Assembly: GCA_023663365.1 (NCBI GenBank)
Contig: JAMPHP010000002.1
Location: 51,464-112,795, forward strand
Source of the DNA: Muribaculaceae bacterium
GTDB lineage: Bacteria > Bacteroidota > Bacteroidia > Bacteroidales > Muribaculaceae
Direction of reading: 5' to 3'
Length of the DNA: 61,332 nt
The notes below the pieces were generated by a model. That model had not been told where the DNA came from, searched no databases, and worked only from the letters and a program-made list of their open reading frames with translations. The position numbers and the translations under genes are program-made. Shown here one piece after another: positions 50,079-59,440 of this stretch (within the stretch, counting starts at the first letter, position 1; the number at the start of each line of letters is the position of its first letter).

Positions 50079-52089
50079 GGTTCAATACGGTGTCTAAGAG
50101 TGTGTCGGAAGCAAAGTTGGGGAGGGTGACCACAAGGCCGGGCGTGCGCTCCATCTCACGCCTGATAGCGTCGATAGCGCATTCGTTGCGCGCCCATGAG
50201 CGGCGCGAGATGCCGTTGTTGACATCCCACAGGAGCATAGAGCTTATGCGGCGTGCGGCTTCGTCGGAGCCGTCGATCACCATGCCGAAACCGCCGTTGA
50301 TCACTTCGCCCCAGCCCACGCCGCCGCCGTTGTGGATTGATACCCATGTGGCGCCGCGGAAGGAGTCGCCGATAACGTTCTGCACGGCCATGTCGGCGGT
50401 GTACTGTGAGCCGTCGTAGATGTTTGAAGTCTCGCGGTAGGGCGAGTCGGTGCCCGACACGTCGTGATGGTCGCGCCCGAGCACTACGGGAGCCGATATT
50501 TCGCCACGTGCGATGGCCTCGTTGAAAGCCAGGGCAATCTTGGTGCGTCCTTCGGAGTCGGCGTAGAGGATACGTGCCTGCGAGCCCACCACGAGTTTGT
50601 TGCGGCCGGCTTCCTTGATCCAGTGGATGTTGTCGTCGAGCTGGCCGGCGATGTCGTCGGGAGCGGTGCGGCGTATCTCGGAGAGTACTTCGGCAGCTAT
50701 TCGGTCGGTGGCCTCGAGGTCGCTCTCCTTGCCCGAAGTGCACACCCAGCGGAAGGGGCCGAAGCCGTAGTCGAAGAAGAGCGGGCCCATGATGTCCTGC
50801 ACGTAGGAGGGGTAGCGGAATTTGCCGTCGGCACGGAGCACGTCGGCACCGGCACGGCTCGATTCGAGCAGGAAGGCGTTGCCGTAGTCGAAGAAGTACA
50901 TGCCGCGTGCGGTGAGCTTGTTGATTGCAGCTACCTGGCGGCGCAGCGACTCCTGCACACGCTCGCGGAACTGCCCGGGGTCGTCGGCCATCATGGCGTT
51001 CGACTCCTCGAGAGAGAGGCCTGCGGGGTAGTAGCCACCCGCCCAGGGGTTGTGGAGCGAAGTCTGGTCGGATCCGAGCTCCACGTCGATGTCCTCCTCG
51101 GCAAGCCGCTCCCAGAGGTCCACCACATTGCCTTGATATGCGAGCGAAACGGCCTCGCGAGCCTCGCGGGCGCTGCGTGCACGGTCGAGGAGCTTGTCGA
51201 GGTCGGTATACACCTCGTCGACCCATCCTTGGGCGCGGCGTTTCTCCACGGCCTGCGGGTTGATTTCGGCCACGATAGTGACCACGCCGGCTATATTACC
51301 GGCCTTTGGCTGTGCGCCCGACATGCCGCCGAGGCCTGCCGTGACGAATATCATGCCTCCGAGGTCGGTGCGCCCTTCCTTGAGCTGCTTGCGGCCTGCG
51401 TTGAGCACGGTGATGGTGGTGCCGTGCACTATGCCCTGCGGGCCGATGTACATATACGAGCCGGCCGTCATCTGGCCGTACTGGCTCACACCGAGGGCGT
51501 TGAAGCGCTCCCAGTCGTCGGGCTTGGAGTAGTTGGGGATGACCATGCCGTTGGTGACCACCACGCGCGGTGCACCGGGGTGCGAGGGGAAGAGGCCGAG
51601 CGGATGGCCCGAGTACATCACGAGGGTCTGGTCGTCGGTCATCTCGCTGAGGTAGCGCATGGTGAGCAGGTACTGAGCCCAGTTCTGGAACACGGCACCG
51701 TTGCCTCCGTAGGTGATGAGCTCGTGCGGATGCTGAGCCACGGCCTTGTCGAGGTTGTTCTGTATCATGAGCATGATGGCCGCGGCCTGACGCGAGCGGG
51801 CGGGGTAGGCATCGATGGGGCGGGCATACATCTCATAGTCGGGCCGGAAGCGGTACATGTAGATGCGGCCGTAGCGGTGCAGCTCGTCGGCAAATTCGGG
51901 CGCGAGCACAGCATGGTGCCGGGCGGGGAAGTAGCGCAGGGCGTTGCGCAAGGCAAGGCGCTCCTCGTCGGCGCTGAGTATCTTCTTGCGTCGCGGGGCG
52001 TGGTTTACGGTAGTGTCGTAAGGCTTGGGAGCGGGTAGTTCTTCGGGTATGCCGGCAGCCACGGCGCGGCGAAATTCTTCGGCGTTCAT
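50071..52089 (-). CDS. hutU: Urocanate hydratase, long form
   Basis: HutU hydrates urocanate to imidazolonepropionate using tightly bound NAD as an electrophile. At 672 aa it is the long form, like the vertebrate enzyme (about 676) rather than the usual bacterial ~555. Conserved parts include LITYGGNGAVFQNWAQYLLTM, YSGHPLGLFPSHP, GGMSGAQPKAG and the C-terminal SIHNGGGVGWGEVINGGFG. It overlaps the upstream cyclodeaminase gene by 4 bp. Confidence 0.96.
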   Translation of the reverse strand: MNAEEFRRAVAAGIPEELPAPKPYDTTVNHAPRRKKILSADEERLALRNALRYFPARHHAVLAPEFADELHRYGRIYMYRFRPDYEMYARPIDAYPARSRQAAAIMLMIQNNLDKAVAQHPHELITYGGNGAVFQNWAQYLLTMRYLSEMTDDQTLVMYSGHPLGLFPSHPGAPRVVVTNGMVIPNYSKPDDWERFNALGVSQYGQMTAGSYMYIGPQGIVHGTTITVLNAGRKQLKEGRTDLGGMIFVTAGLGGMSGAQPKAGNIAGVVTIVAEINPQAVEKRRAQGWVDEVYTDLDKLLDRARSAREAREAVSLAYQGNVVDLWERLAEEDIDVELGSDQTSLHNPWAGGYYPAGLSLEESNAMMADDPGQFRERVQESLRRQVAAINKLTARGMYFFDYGNAFLLESSRAGADVLRADGKFRYPSYVQDIMGPLFFDYGFGPFRWVCTSGKESDLEATDRIAAEVLSEIRRTAPDDIAGQLDDNIHWIKEAGRNKLVVGSQARILYADSEGRTKIALAFNEAIARGEISAPVVLGRDHHDVSGTDSPYRETSNIYDGSQYTADMAVQNVIGDSFRGATWVSIHNGGGVGWGEVINGGFGMVIDGSDEAARRISSMLLWDVNNGISRRSWARNECAIDAIRREMERTPGLVVTLPNFASDTLLDTVLNHE

Positions 52090-53786
52090 TGTGCGATAGC
52101 GCTGTTTACCAGGGTTAATACTTCTGCTTCGGCGGCTTCGGCCTCGGCTTCTATCTTCTCGGCGCGAGCTATGAGCTCAGCGGCCAGGGTGCGGTCGGCC
52201 AGACCGGCGGCGTTGATGCGGACGTTGAGCCCGGCACCGCGCACTGCGGCACGCGCTGCCAGAGCACCGACACCGGCATCGCTTGCCGACGCCTTAAGGC
52301 CTTTGCGGGCAACGTCGGCGAGGAGGGGGAATGTGGCGCAGGCGCTCTCCATGGTCTGCAGAGGCACTTCGCAGGCGTATGCCGTGGCGGCTTCCATGGC
52401 TGCGGCACGTGCTGCCATCTCCTGCTCGCCACCCTTAGGCATACCGATTGCCGCCATGATGCGGTTGAAGGCGGCGGTGTCTTCGTCGACGAGGTGCAGC
52501 AGACGCTCTACCAGAGCCTGGCCGCGCTCGGCGATGTCGGAAAATTCTTCCCAGCGGTCGTCCCATCCGGCTTTATGAGCCGAGAGATTGGCTACCATTG
52601 TGCCTAATGCGGCCGCGAGGGCTCCCATATATGCCGAGATTGAACCGCCGCCGGGTGCGGGCGATTCGGATGCCGTCTCCTGCGCGAAATCCTTTACGCT
52701 GAGGTCCACGAGTTTATGCTCGGTGGCATCGGCGGCAATCATATATTCTATAACTTTCTCCTCGGGCTTGAAGGGACGGAGCTCGTCGAGGCCCATGCTC
52801 TTGATGGCTATGCGGATAATCTCGCTCTCGGGGATGCCGAGAGAGCGCTGCTGCTTGCGGAGGAAGTGCTTGCCGGCCTCCACGAGGGCACGCTTTGGCA
52901 CGAGGCCCACGATTTCGGTGCCCGTCACACGGATGCCACGCTCTGCGGCTGCGCGGCACACTTCGTCGAAGGCCACGTGCAGTGGTGTGGCGGTGGAGTC
53001 GGTGATATTCATCGACACCTGAGCAATGCCGTATTCGTCGATGTACCAGCCTATCGCTTTTGTGCCTTTGAGTGTGCCCGGAATCATCACGGGCTTGCCG
53101 TCGGCATCCTTCAGAGGCTTGCCGGTGAGCTTGCCACCCTCGCGTGCGGGGCGGCCTTTCTCGCGGACGTCGAAAGCGATGGCGTTGGCACGGCGTGTGG
53201 AGGTGGTGTTGAGGTTGTAGTTCACGGCTATCAGGAAGTCGCGGGCACCTACGGTGGTGGCTCCTGTGCGGGCTACGGCATCGTCGAAGGGGCGGTTGCC
53301 GAAGTCGGGGCCGCGGTCGGTGCCCATCTTTTCGGGCAGCGCCTCGTACTCACCGGCGCGGCACACGGCAAGGTTCTTGCGCTCGGGGCGGAATGCCGAA
53401 GCCTCGTAGCAGTAGGTGGGTACTCCGAGCTTCGTGGCTATGCGCTCGGCAAGGGTACGTGCCATGGCGGCACACTCCTCAAGGCTCACGCCCGACACCG
53501 GAATCAGGGGCAGCACATCGGTGGCACCCATGCGTGGGTGAGCACCGTGGTGGCCGCGCATGTCGATGAGCTCGGCTGCGCGCTTGACGCCCTCGAAGGC
53601 GGCTTCGACCACGGCCTCGGGCTCGCCCACGAAGGTGACCACCGTGCGGTTGGTGGCCTCTCCGGGGTCGACGTCGAGGAGCTTCACACCCTCGACAGCC
53701 TCGATGGCGTCGGTTATACTTTTAATAATGTCTTTGTTGCGCCCTTCGCTGAAGTTGGGCACGCACTCGATGATCCGTTTTTCCAT
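52086..53786 (-). CDS. ftcD: Bifunctional glutamate formiminotransferase / formiminotetrahydrofolate cyclodeaminase
   Basis: This fused enzyme moves the formimino group from formiminoglutamate to tetrahydrofolate and then releases ammonia, giving 5,10-methenyl-THF and glutamate. The transferase part (about 1-330) starts IIECVPNFSEGRNKDIIKSI and holds MRGHHGAHPRMGATDVLPLIP. The cyclodeaminase (about 355-566) has SPAPGGGSISAYMGALAAALGTMVANL. The fusion at 566 aa is like the animal FTCD. It is the first gene of the hut run. Two GAAAAATTTTC-type sites lie upstream. Confidence 0.96.
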   Translation of the reverse strand: MEKRIIECVPNFSEGRNKDIIKSITDAIEAVEGVKLLDVDPGEATNRTVVTFVGEPEAVVEAAFEGVKRAAELIDMRGHHGAHPRMGATDVLPLIPVSGVSLEECAAMARTLAERIATKLGVPTYCYEASAFRPERKNLAVCRAGEYEALPEKMGTDRGPDFGNRPFDDAVARTGATTVGARDFLIAVNYNLNTTSTRRANAIAFDVREKGRPAREGGKLTGKPLKDADGKPVMIPGTLKGTKAIGWYIDEYGIAQVSMNITDSTATPLHVAFDEVCRAAAERGIRVTGTEIVGLVPKRALVEAGKHFLRKQQRSLGIPESEIIRIAIKSMGLDELRPFKPEEKVIEYMIAADATEHKLVDLSVKDFAQETASESPAPGGGSISAYMGALAAALGTMVANLSAHKAGWDDRWEEFSDIAERGQALVERLLHLVDEDTAAFNRIMAAIGMPKGGEQEMAARAAAMEAATAYACEVPLQTMESACATFPLLADVARKGLKASASDAGVGALAARAAVRGAGLNVRINAAGLADRTLAAELIARAEKIEAEAEAAEAEVLTLVNSAIAQ

Positions 53787-53796
53787 GATGGCGATT

Positions 53797-53833
53797 GAAA
53801 AATTTTCTGCTCCGAAATTACGAAAAATTTTTC
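53797..53833 (-). promoter_or_regulatory. Possible operator upstream of the hut operon
   Basis: GAAAAATTTTCT (53797-53808) and the perfect palindrome GAAAAATTTTTC (53822-53833) are 25 bp apart just above the first hut gene. A weak -7 box (TAATTTCG on the minus strand) lies between them. The arrangement suggests regulator binding; no regulator gene is adjacent. Confidence 0.4.
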
Positions 53834-53884
53834 ATCGCGGCAAACCATGGAGCGTATTTATCGGAAGAGAATCCGGCGCGGTCG

Positions 53885-56800
53885 CTATTGCGCTGTGACG
53901 GCGATGCGCCTCGAGGCCGTCTCGTAGGTGCTGCCGTCGGAGGTGATGGATGCGCGGTAGAGGTAGATGCCGCGCCCCACACGGCGGCCGGCCATGTCGG
54001 TGAGATCCCATGTCACGGGCACGCTTGTGAACATATCGCTTCGCCCTGTAGCCTCACCGCTCCACACCTTGCGGCCTATCAGGTTGTACACGCTGATTTC
54101 GACGGTGACCATATTGTCGGGCTGGTCGTGGCTGAGGTAGAAATTGGCCTGAGTGGAGGCCGGATTGGCGTCGGTGTATACTTCGTAGATTTTCGGCGCG
54201 AGGTTTTCCTGCACGAAGAAGTCGATCTCGGCGGTGCCGGAGTTGCCGGCAGTGTCCCAAATGCGCAGTGCGAGGGTGTGGTTGCCGGGCTGCAGGCCGT
54301 CGAGCGGATAGTTGATTACGCCGGAGGGGCTTCCGTCGGCCGAGGGTGTGTAATAGTACGATACGTCGGTGAATGTGGTGGTGCGGTCGAGGATGGCCGT
54401 CATCTGATGTCCTACACCGGCGTTGCTCACGTTGATGCCTACGTCGTCGCGGACGGTGGCGATAATCATGGGCGAGTCGTTGACGGTGCCTCCGCTGCGG
54501 AAGTTGCTGTGGTTGAGCACGAATTGCTCAATGACGGGGGCTTTGTCGTCGGGCTTTGCGCTCTCGTCGTAGCCGTAGACGTAGAAGTCGCGGTTGAGGC
54601 CCACGGCTTCGGTGTCGTCGACGGTAGAGTAGGCGTAGAGCGACATTGTGGCGGGGGTGAAATTCTGCGTGGTCTCCGACGGCATCGACACGTTGATGCT
54701 GAAGCGGCCGTTCTTCACCTCGGCAGAGCCGCAGTAGATGCGCTCGCCGTAGTCCTGGAAGGTCTCAATGGAGCCCGTCTCACCATGGCCGAGAGTGGTG
54801 CGCGAGCGCTCGGCATCGAAGATTTCGATGAGTACCACGCCGTTGAAGCCGTCGAGCACTTTGCCGTCGGGGGCGGTCACGGAGCCCGCAAGGGGTACTT
54901 GGCCGTAAGCGGCCATAGTGGGCTGGTTTCCGGCATCGAAGGGCTCGCCGTTGATGCTGTCGACACGCACGATGTTGGAGGGCATTGCCAGCCTGAGAGC
55001 CGGGTCGCCGATGAATACGTAGCGCAGGCGGTTGGTGCTGTTCGATATCGAGCCGTCGCTGTTGCGGATGTCGTTCTTGGACTGGCGGTAGATTTCGCCG
55101 GGCGTGAGGAGCCGTCCGCTGTCGTCGCGCCTGCTCAAGGCTCGGCCTATTGCGTCGCTGAGGTTTCCGTTCTCGGTGATGTACACGGGGCGGGTGGCGC
55201 TGATCATGCCGATGGCGCCTCCGTAGCGCTCCTTATAGAGGATTTCGCCGCCGGAGATGAAGTTGCCGTCGATGCGCAGGAAATTGCAGGTGGCGGCATA
55301 GATGAAAGGCCAGTTGCGGAGGTAGAGGCTGTTGAGGTCGGAGTAGGTGATTTGCTGCTCCTGCGTCCAGCCGGTGGTGTTGGCATGGCCTATGAAGCTC
55401 CACCACACCACGCCTTCGTCGAGGTAGCGGAACATGGCCGCGCGTGCCTCGGGATAGTTGGAGCCAACGAAGGGGTAGGCATCCATATATACCTTGCGCA
55501 CGAGGTGCTGCTGGCGATCCGATGTCTCGAACTGAGCTATCAGGCTCTCGCTCTGGCGGAGGTGTATGCCATTGTCCTGGTCGTCGGCAAGGAACATGTA
55601 GCGGTGCTTCCATGCGCTCTTTTTTGCGCTTTCGGCGTATTGGTGCGCTTTGTCGACCACGTCCTTGGCCTCGGCCGCCGAGAGGATGGGTATTCGGCCG
55701 ATGGCAATCGAGAGGCGGTCGGTGCCGAAGCTGGCGCCGGAGCCGTCGTCGAGCATGGCGGTGATGTCGTCGGTGCAGTAGCCGTCGTTGTCGGATAGCG
55801 AAGCGCGCACGCCACGTGTCATCCACATAGGCACGGTGGGTATGCTGCTTGTGGTGGCGCAAAGCCCGCGGTTGTCGAGGGAGGTGCGGCCCATCATTAT
55901 AGCATAGCGCAGTGGGCGGCCGCCTTCCTCAAGTCCGCGGTCGCGAAGCATCTTGAAGTAGCGTCGGAAAGCTCCGGCATCGGTTGTGCCCGATGAAAAT
56001 TCGTTGTATATCACTTCGGGGCGCACCACTTTCACGCGGAGGCTGTCGGAGGAGTCGCGGTGGAGTGCGGCAAGTCGTTCGGCCTGTTCGATGAATGCCT
56101 GGGGCGACACTATCACCATGTCGTAGTCGCGGTCGGCGTGCAGGTTCTGCGCGGCGACAAATCCCTCGGCGCGAGGCACGGGGAGGGTGGCGTTGCTGCT
56201 CCAGGCCACGAATGTGCGGTTGGAGGCTGCGCCGCTGTTGCTCCACGCGGCAGTGCCGCTCTCGGGAGCTGTGGTGGCACATGCGGCCACGGCGCGAGGG
56301 TCGGTCACATCCCACACGGTGAGGCCTGCGGAGGTGCCGCTGAGCTTCAGCGCAGAGGCTGTGCTGTTGAAGAGCAGGTAGCCCGAGGAGGGTAGGGCGA
56401 GCTTGCGGGAGTAGACGAGGGTGACGTAGTTGAGCCATGCTCCTGTGCAGCTGCCACCGGCCTTGAAGGTGATGCCGAGCTCGTAGGTGCCTTTCGATGA
56501 GGGCGAAGCGGTGGCACTGTGCGAGGTGAGGGTTTCGTTGGCATGGATGTAGCTGCTGGAGTTGGTGGCGCTTACGCGGTCGTTATTCACGGCGGGGAGG
56601 GGTGAGCCGTTGAGGGTGAACGACAGCGAGCCTGTGCCGCCTGTCATGGCGCTCACAAATGAGCACAGGAAGCTCACGGGCTTGTCGGCCTCGGCTCCGG
56701 GGGCGTCGAAGCTGATGGTGCGCGATGTGGTGTAGCGCATATCTTCGCCCAGAAGCTCGGGGCCGGCCTCGCCGGGCACGGCTGTGCGCTCAAGCTCGTG

Positions 56801-57334
56801 GTGGCAGCGCTCGCTGAAGGTCGTGGCGGCAGTAGCACCCGCATCAAGGGCCGTGGCGGTGCTGCCGGGGCTGAGGCGAGCTTCGCCCTCGGGGGCCTCG
56901 CCTATGAAGTAGTGGCCGCGCGAGGAGTAATCGTTCTGGCGGAAGTAGATGTGCGAGAGTGTGGATGTGGTCCATTCGCCGGCACCGAGTCCGTAGAATA
57001 TGATGCCGCGGTCGGTGACTACGCTCTGCACCTGAGGCAGGTCGTCGAGGTAGGTGTCGGCATCGAGTATGTCGGGCAGGCGGCGTCCGCCGTAGCCGTA
57101 GACGTGTACCTTCGAGGGGTCGGAAAATCCCCACGAGCGGAGTGTTGATGTGCTGATGAGGTACACACCGTCGGCATCGACGCTTACTTTCATCCATCGG
57201 CCATCGGCCAGGCGCGAGCTCTCGGTGTAGGTGGTGGCGGGAAATGCCGATGCCTCGCCTGTGACCAGAAGTGTGGCCAGGGCGAGCAGCAGCATTATGG
57301 TATATTGGGCTATGATCGGTCTATTCATTTTCAT
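53885..57334 (-). CDS. porU: Type IX secretion system C-terminal signal peptidase/sortase
   Basis: PorU cleaves the C-terminal signal of type IX cargo at the cell surface and attaches the protein to anionic LPS. The 1149-aa length matches the P. gingivalis protein. After the signal peptide (about 1-30) comes a beta-rich N-domain, then a gingipain-like C25 protease domain. The His of VVWWSFIGHANTTGW (near 648) and the Cys of AATCNFLRIDG (near 681) form the catalytic pair. It ends with an Ig-like and sorting-type domain (VYNLIGRKVWSG...GRGIYLYRA). No other por genes are present nearby. Confidence 0.93.
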   Translation of the reverse strand: MKMNRPIIAQYTIMLLLALATLLVTGEASAFPATTYTESSRLADGRWMKVSVDADGVYLISTSTLRSWGFSDPSKVHVYGYGGRRLPDILDADTYLDDLPQVQSVVTDRGIIFYGLGAGEWTTSTLSHIYFRQNDYSSRGHYFIGEAPEGEARLSPGSTATALDAGATAATTFSERCHHELERTAVPGEAGPELLGEDMRYTTSRTISFDAPGAEADKPVSFLCSFVSAMTGGTGSLSFTLNGSPLPAVNNDRVSATNSSSYIHANETLTSHSATASPSSKGTYELGITFKAGGSCTGAWLNYVTLVYSRKLALPSSGYLLFNSTASALKLSGTSAGLTVWDVTDPRAVAACATTAPESGTAAWSNSGAASNRTFVAWSSNATLPVPRAEGFVAAQNLHADRDYDMVIVSPQAFIEQAERLAALHRDSSDSLRVKVVRPEVIYNEFSSGTTDAGAFRRYFKMLRDRGLEEGGRPLRYAIMMGRTSLDNRGLCATTSSIPTVPMWMTRGVRASLSDNDGYCTDDITAMLDDGSGASFGTDRLSIAIGRIPILSAAEAKDVVDKAHQYAESAKKSAWKHRYMFLADDQDNGIHLRQSESLIAQFETSDRQQHLVRKVYMDAYPFVGSNYPEARAAMFRYLDEGVVWWSFIGHANTTGWTQEQQITYSDLNSLYLRNWPFIYAATCNFLRIDGNFISGGEILYKERYGGAIGMISATRPVYITENGNLSDAIGRALSRRDDSGRLLTPGEIYRQSKNDIRNSDGSISNSTNRLRYVFIGDPALRLAMPSNIVRVDSINGEPFDAGNQPTMAAYGQVPLAGSVTAPDGKVLDGFNGVVLIEIFDAERSRTTLGHGETGSIETFQDYGERIYCGSAEVKNGRFSINVSMPSETTQNFTPATMSLYAYSTVDDTEAVGLNRDFYVYGYDESAKPDDKAPVIEQFVLNHSNFRSGGTVNDSPMIIATVRDDVGINVSNAGVGHQMTAILDRTTTFTDVSYYYTPSADGSPSGVINYPLDGLQPGNHTLALRIWDTAGNSGTAEIDFFVQENLAPKIYEVYTDANPASTQANFYLSHDQPDNMVTVEISVYNLIGRKVWSGEATGRSDMFTSVPVTWDLTDMAGRRVGRGIYLYRASITSDGSTYETASRRIAVTAQ

Positions 57335-57363
57335 ACTATGCTAATAACGTGCGCGCGATGCAT

Positions 57364-58140
57364 TTATTGTGCGAGCCGCTGCGCATCGGCGGGGCTGCGT
57401 TGCTCTGCGAGCCAGCGCTCCCATTGAGGACGGTCGCCGTTGAAAGTGTTCATGTCCACGGCACCTTTCACCCCCGGCACGCGGCTGCGGTGGCTGTGCT
57501 GCCACAGTCGCCAGGGCCTCCGTGTGAGTGGCGGGTCGGTGAATGAGCATATCCAGAGCTCGGGATCACCTCCTTCGATGTCGTCGAAGTGTCGGCGCAA
57601 GAAGCGGGCGTCGCCGTTTTTGTTGGTGTACACTATCACTTTTCGGCCGGCACCATGAAGATGTGCTATCATGGCTTGCAGACGGCTCACCACAAGGTCG
57701 GTGGATGATTGCGCGGGATTTCCCGACTCTTCCACGTCGATAGCTATGGGCAGGTCGAGCGAGCAGCCTTCGGTGGCGCGGAGGGCGTTGATGGCCTGGC
57801 GGCGCCCGTCGCAATCGAAGCGGAAGAAGTGGTAGGCCCCCACGGGTATGCCTACCCTGCGGGCTGCGGCGTAGTTGCGCACGAAGGCCGGGTCGCGGAA
57901 GGCTACGCCCTCGCTCGCTTTGAGGTAGACGAAGTCGATGCCGGCGGCTTGCAGGCTGTCGAAGTCGGGCACGCCGTTGTGGGCCGAGAGGTCGAGCCCG
58001 CACACGGGGTAGCGCCCGCGGTCGACATCGACGTGCGGCTCGCGGTGGCGCATCAGCCGCGCCGCCGCAAGAATGGCTATCATTATGGCGGTGACCGCGA
58101 TGATGCCAATAGCCAATGAGCGCGAGGTGCCGTCTTTCAT
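57364..58140 (-). CDS. Membrane-anchored GH25 lysozyme-like muramidase
   Basis: The 258-aa protein (start ATG at 58140; the longer frame starts at TTG) has one N-terminal membrane helix (LAIGIIAVTAIMIAILAAARL). A GH25 domain follows, with VCGLDLSAHNGVPDFDSLQAAGIDFVYLKASEGV, VGAYHFFRFD and the catalytic DVEESG. It should cut the N-acetylmuramic acid-GlcNAc bond in peptidoglycan. It lies 29 bp upstream of porU. Confidence 0.9.
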   Translation of the reverse strand: MKDGTSRSLAIGIIAVTAIMIAILAAARLMRHREPHVDVDRGRYPVCGLDLSAHNGVPDFDSLQAAGIDFVYLKASEGVAFRDPAFVRNYAAARRVGIPVGAYHFFRFDCDGRRQAINALRATEGCSLDLPIAIDVEESGNPAQSSTDLVVSRLQAMIAHLHGAGRKVIVYTNKNGDARFLRRHFDDIEGGDPELWICSFTDPPLTRRPWRLWQHSHRSRVPGVKGAVDMNTFNGDRPQWERWLAEQRSPADAQRLAQ

Positions 58141-58212
58141 AAGGTATAGCAAAATTACACATTTTTCCGCGAAAAAAGTCGGTGCATTGTGCTGTCAATT
58201 CAAAAAAATCAC

Positions 58213-58220
58213 TAAATTTG
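58213..58220 (+). promoter_or_regulatory. -7 box of the ald promoter
   Basis: TAAATTTG lies 32 bp upstream of the ald start codon. A TTG 23 bp further up is slightly too distant for an ideal -33 box. Confidence 0.55.
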
Positions 58221-58252
58221 GGCCGAAAACTACCACTAATACCTTTTATACC

Positions 58253-59362
58253 ATGATTATCGGAGTACCGAAAGAAATCAAAAACAACGAAAACCGCGTC
58301 GGTATGACCCCCGCCGGTGTTCATTCACTCACTTCCCGCGGGCACAAGGTGCTGGTGCAGCACACCGCAGGCTGCGGCAGCGGCTTCTCCGACGCCGACT
58401 ACGAGGCCGCCGGAGCGCTTATCCTCCCCACTATCGAGGATGTGTATGTGCAGGCCGAGATGATAGTGAAGGTGAAAGAGCCTATCGAGCCGGAGTACAG
58501 CCTCATCCGCGACGGTCAAGTAGTGTTCACCTACTTCCATTTCGCATGCGAGCGAGCCCTCACTGAGGCTATGATACGCTCGGGTGCCGTGTGCATAGCC
58601 TACGAGACTGTTGTGGGTCCGCAGGGAGGGCTGCCGCTGCTCATCCCCATGAGTGAGGTGGCAGGCCGCATGTCGGTGCAGCAGGCTGCGCGCTTCCTCG
58701 AGAAGCCCCAGGGTGGCCGCGGTATCCTCATGGGCGGTGTCCCCGGCGTCAAGCCCGCCAAGGTGCTCGTGCTCGGAGGCGGTGTGGTGGGCCGCAATGC
58801 AGCCCTCATGGCAGCCGGCCTCGGTGCCGACGTCACCATCACCGACATCTCGCTTCCCACGCTGCGCCATCTCGCCGAGGTGATGCCGGCCAATGTCAAG
58901 ACGCTCTACTCCAACCGCCACAACATCGAGCAGGAACTGCCCACTGTCGATGCCGTGATCGGCTCCGTGCTTATCCCCGGGGCCAAGGCTCCCCGCCTCA
59001 TCACCGCCGACATGCTTAAGCTCATGCGGCCGGGCTCGGTGCTTGTCGATGTGGCAATCGACCAGGGCGGATGCTTCGAGACCTCGCACCCCACCACGCA
59101 CTCCGAACCCGTCTACACCGTCGACGGCATCCTCCACTATGCCGTGGCCAATATCCCCGGAGCTGTGCCGTGCACCTCGACACTTGCGCTCACAAACGCC
59201 ACCTTGCCCTACGTCGAAGCACTCGCAGACAAGGGTTGGCGGCAAGCCTGCCGCGAAGATGCCGGCCTGGCCGAGGGCGTGAATGTGCTCGACGGCAAAA
59301 TCACCTATCCGGGCGTGGCCGAGGCTTTCCCCGACCTCCCGGCCGAACATTTGACACTTTAA
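58253..59362 (+). CDS. ald: Alanine dehydrogenase
   Basis: The enzyme interconverts alanine and pyruvate with NAD and ammonia. I start at the ATG at 58253 ([20 protein letters not shown]), the classical family start; the longer frame overlaps the lysozyme gene on the other strand. The 369-aa protein has the Rossmann motif [26 protein letters not shown] and the region [23 protein letters not shown]. It is alone on the plus strand, followed by an inverted repeat that overlaps the next promoter. Confidence 0.96.
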   Translation: MIIGVPKEIKNNENRVGMTPAGVHSLTSRGHKVLVQHTAGCGSGFSDADYEAAGALILPTIEDVYVQAEMIVKVKEPIEPEYSLIRDGQVVFTYFHFACERALTEAMIRSGAVCIAYETVVGPQGGLPLLIPMSEVAGRMSVQQAARFLEKPQGGRGILMGGVPGVKPAKVLVLGGGVVGRNAALMAAGLGADVTITDISLPTLRHLAEVMPANVKTLYSNRHNIEQELPTVDAVIGSVLIPGAKAPRLITADMLKLMRPGSVLVDVAIDQGGCFETSHPTTHSEPVYTVDGILHYAVANIPGAVPCTSTLALTNATLPYVEALADKGWRQACREDAGLAEGVNVLDGKITYPGVAEAFPDLPAEHLTL

Positions 59363-59375
59363 AATTGTTGCTATC

Positions 59376-59412
59376 ACGGGCGCATTGATTTTTTTATTAT
59401 CTTTGCGCCCGT
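59376..59412 (+). promoter_or_regulatory. Inverted repeat spanning the endonuclease promoter
   Basis: Exact 9-bp arms ACGGGCGCA (59376-59384) and TGCGCCCGT (59404-59412) flank a T-rich centre. The right arm overlaps the -7 box TATCTTTG (59398-59405) of the next gene. It may be an operator, or it may terminate ald. Confidence 0.55.
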
Positions 59413-59440
59413 TTCGACAATTCATTACATTATAATCCTG

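Noticed and set aside
50464-52038. 524-codon frame opposite hutU
   Set aside because: Antisense shadow; hutU is a well-conserved gene on the other strand.
53795-55798. 667-codon frame opposite porU
   Set aside because: Composition is that of an antisense shadow and porU itself is unambiguous.
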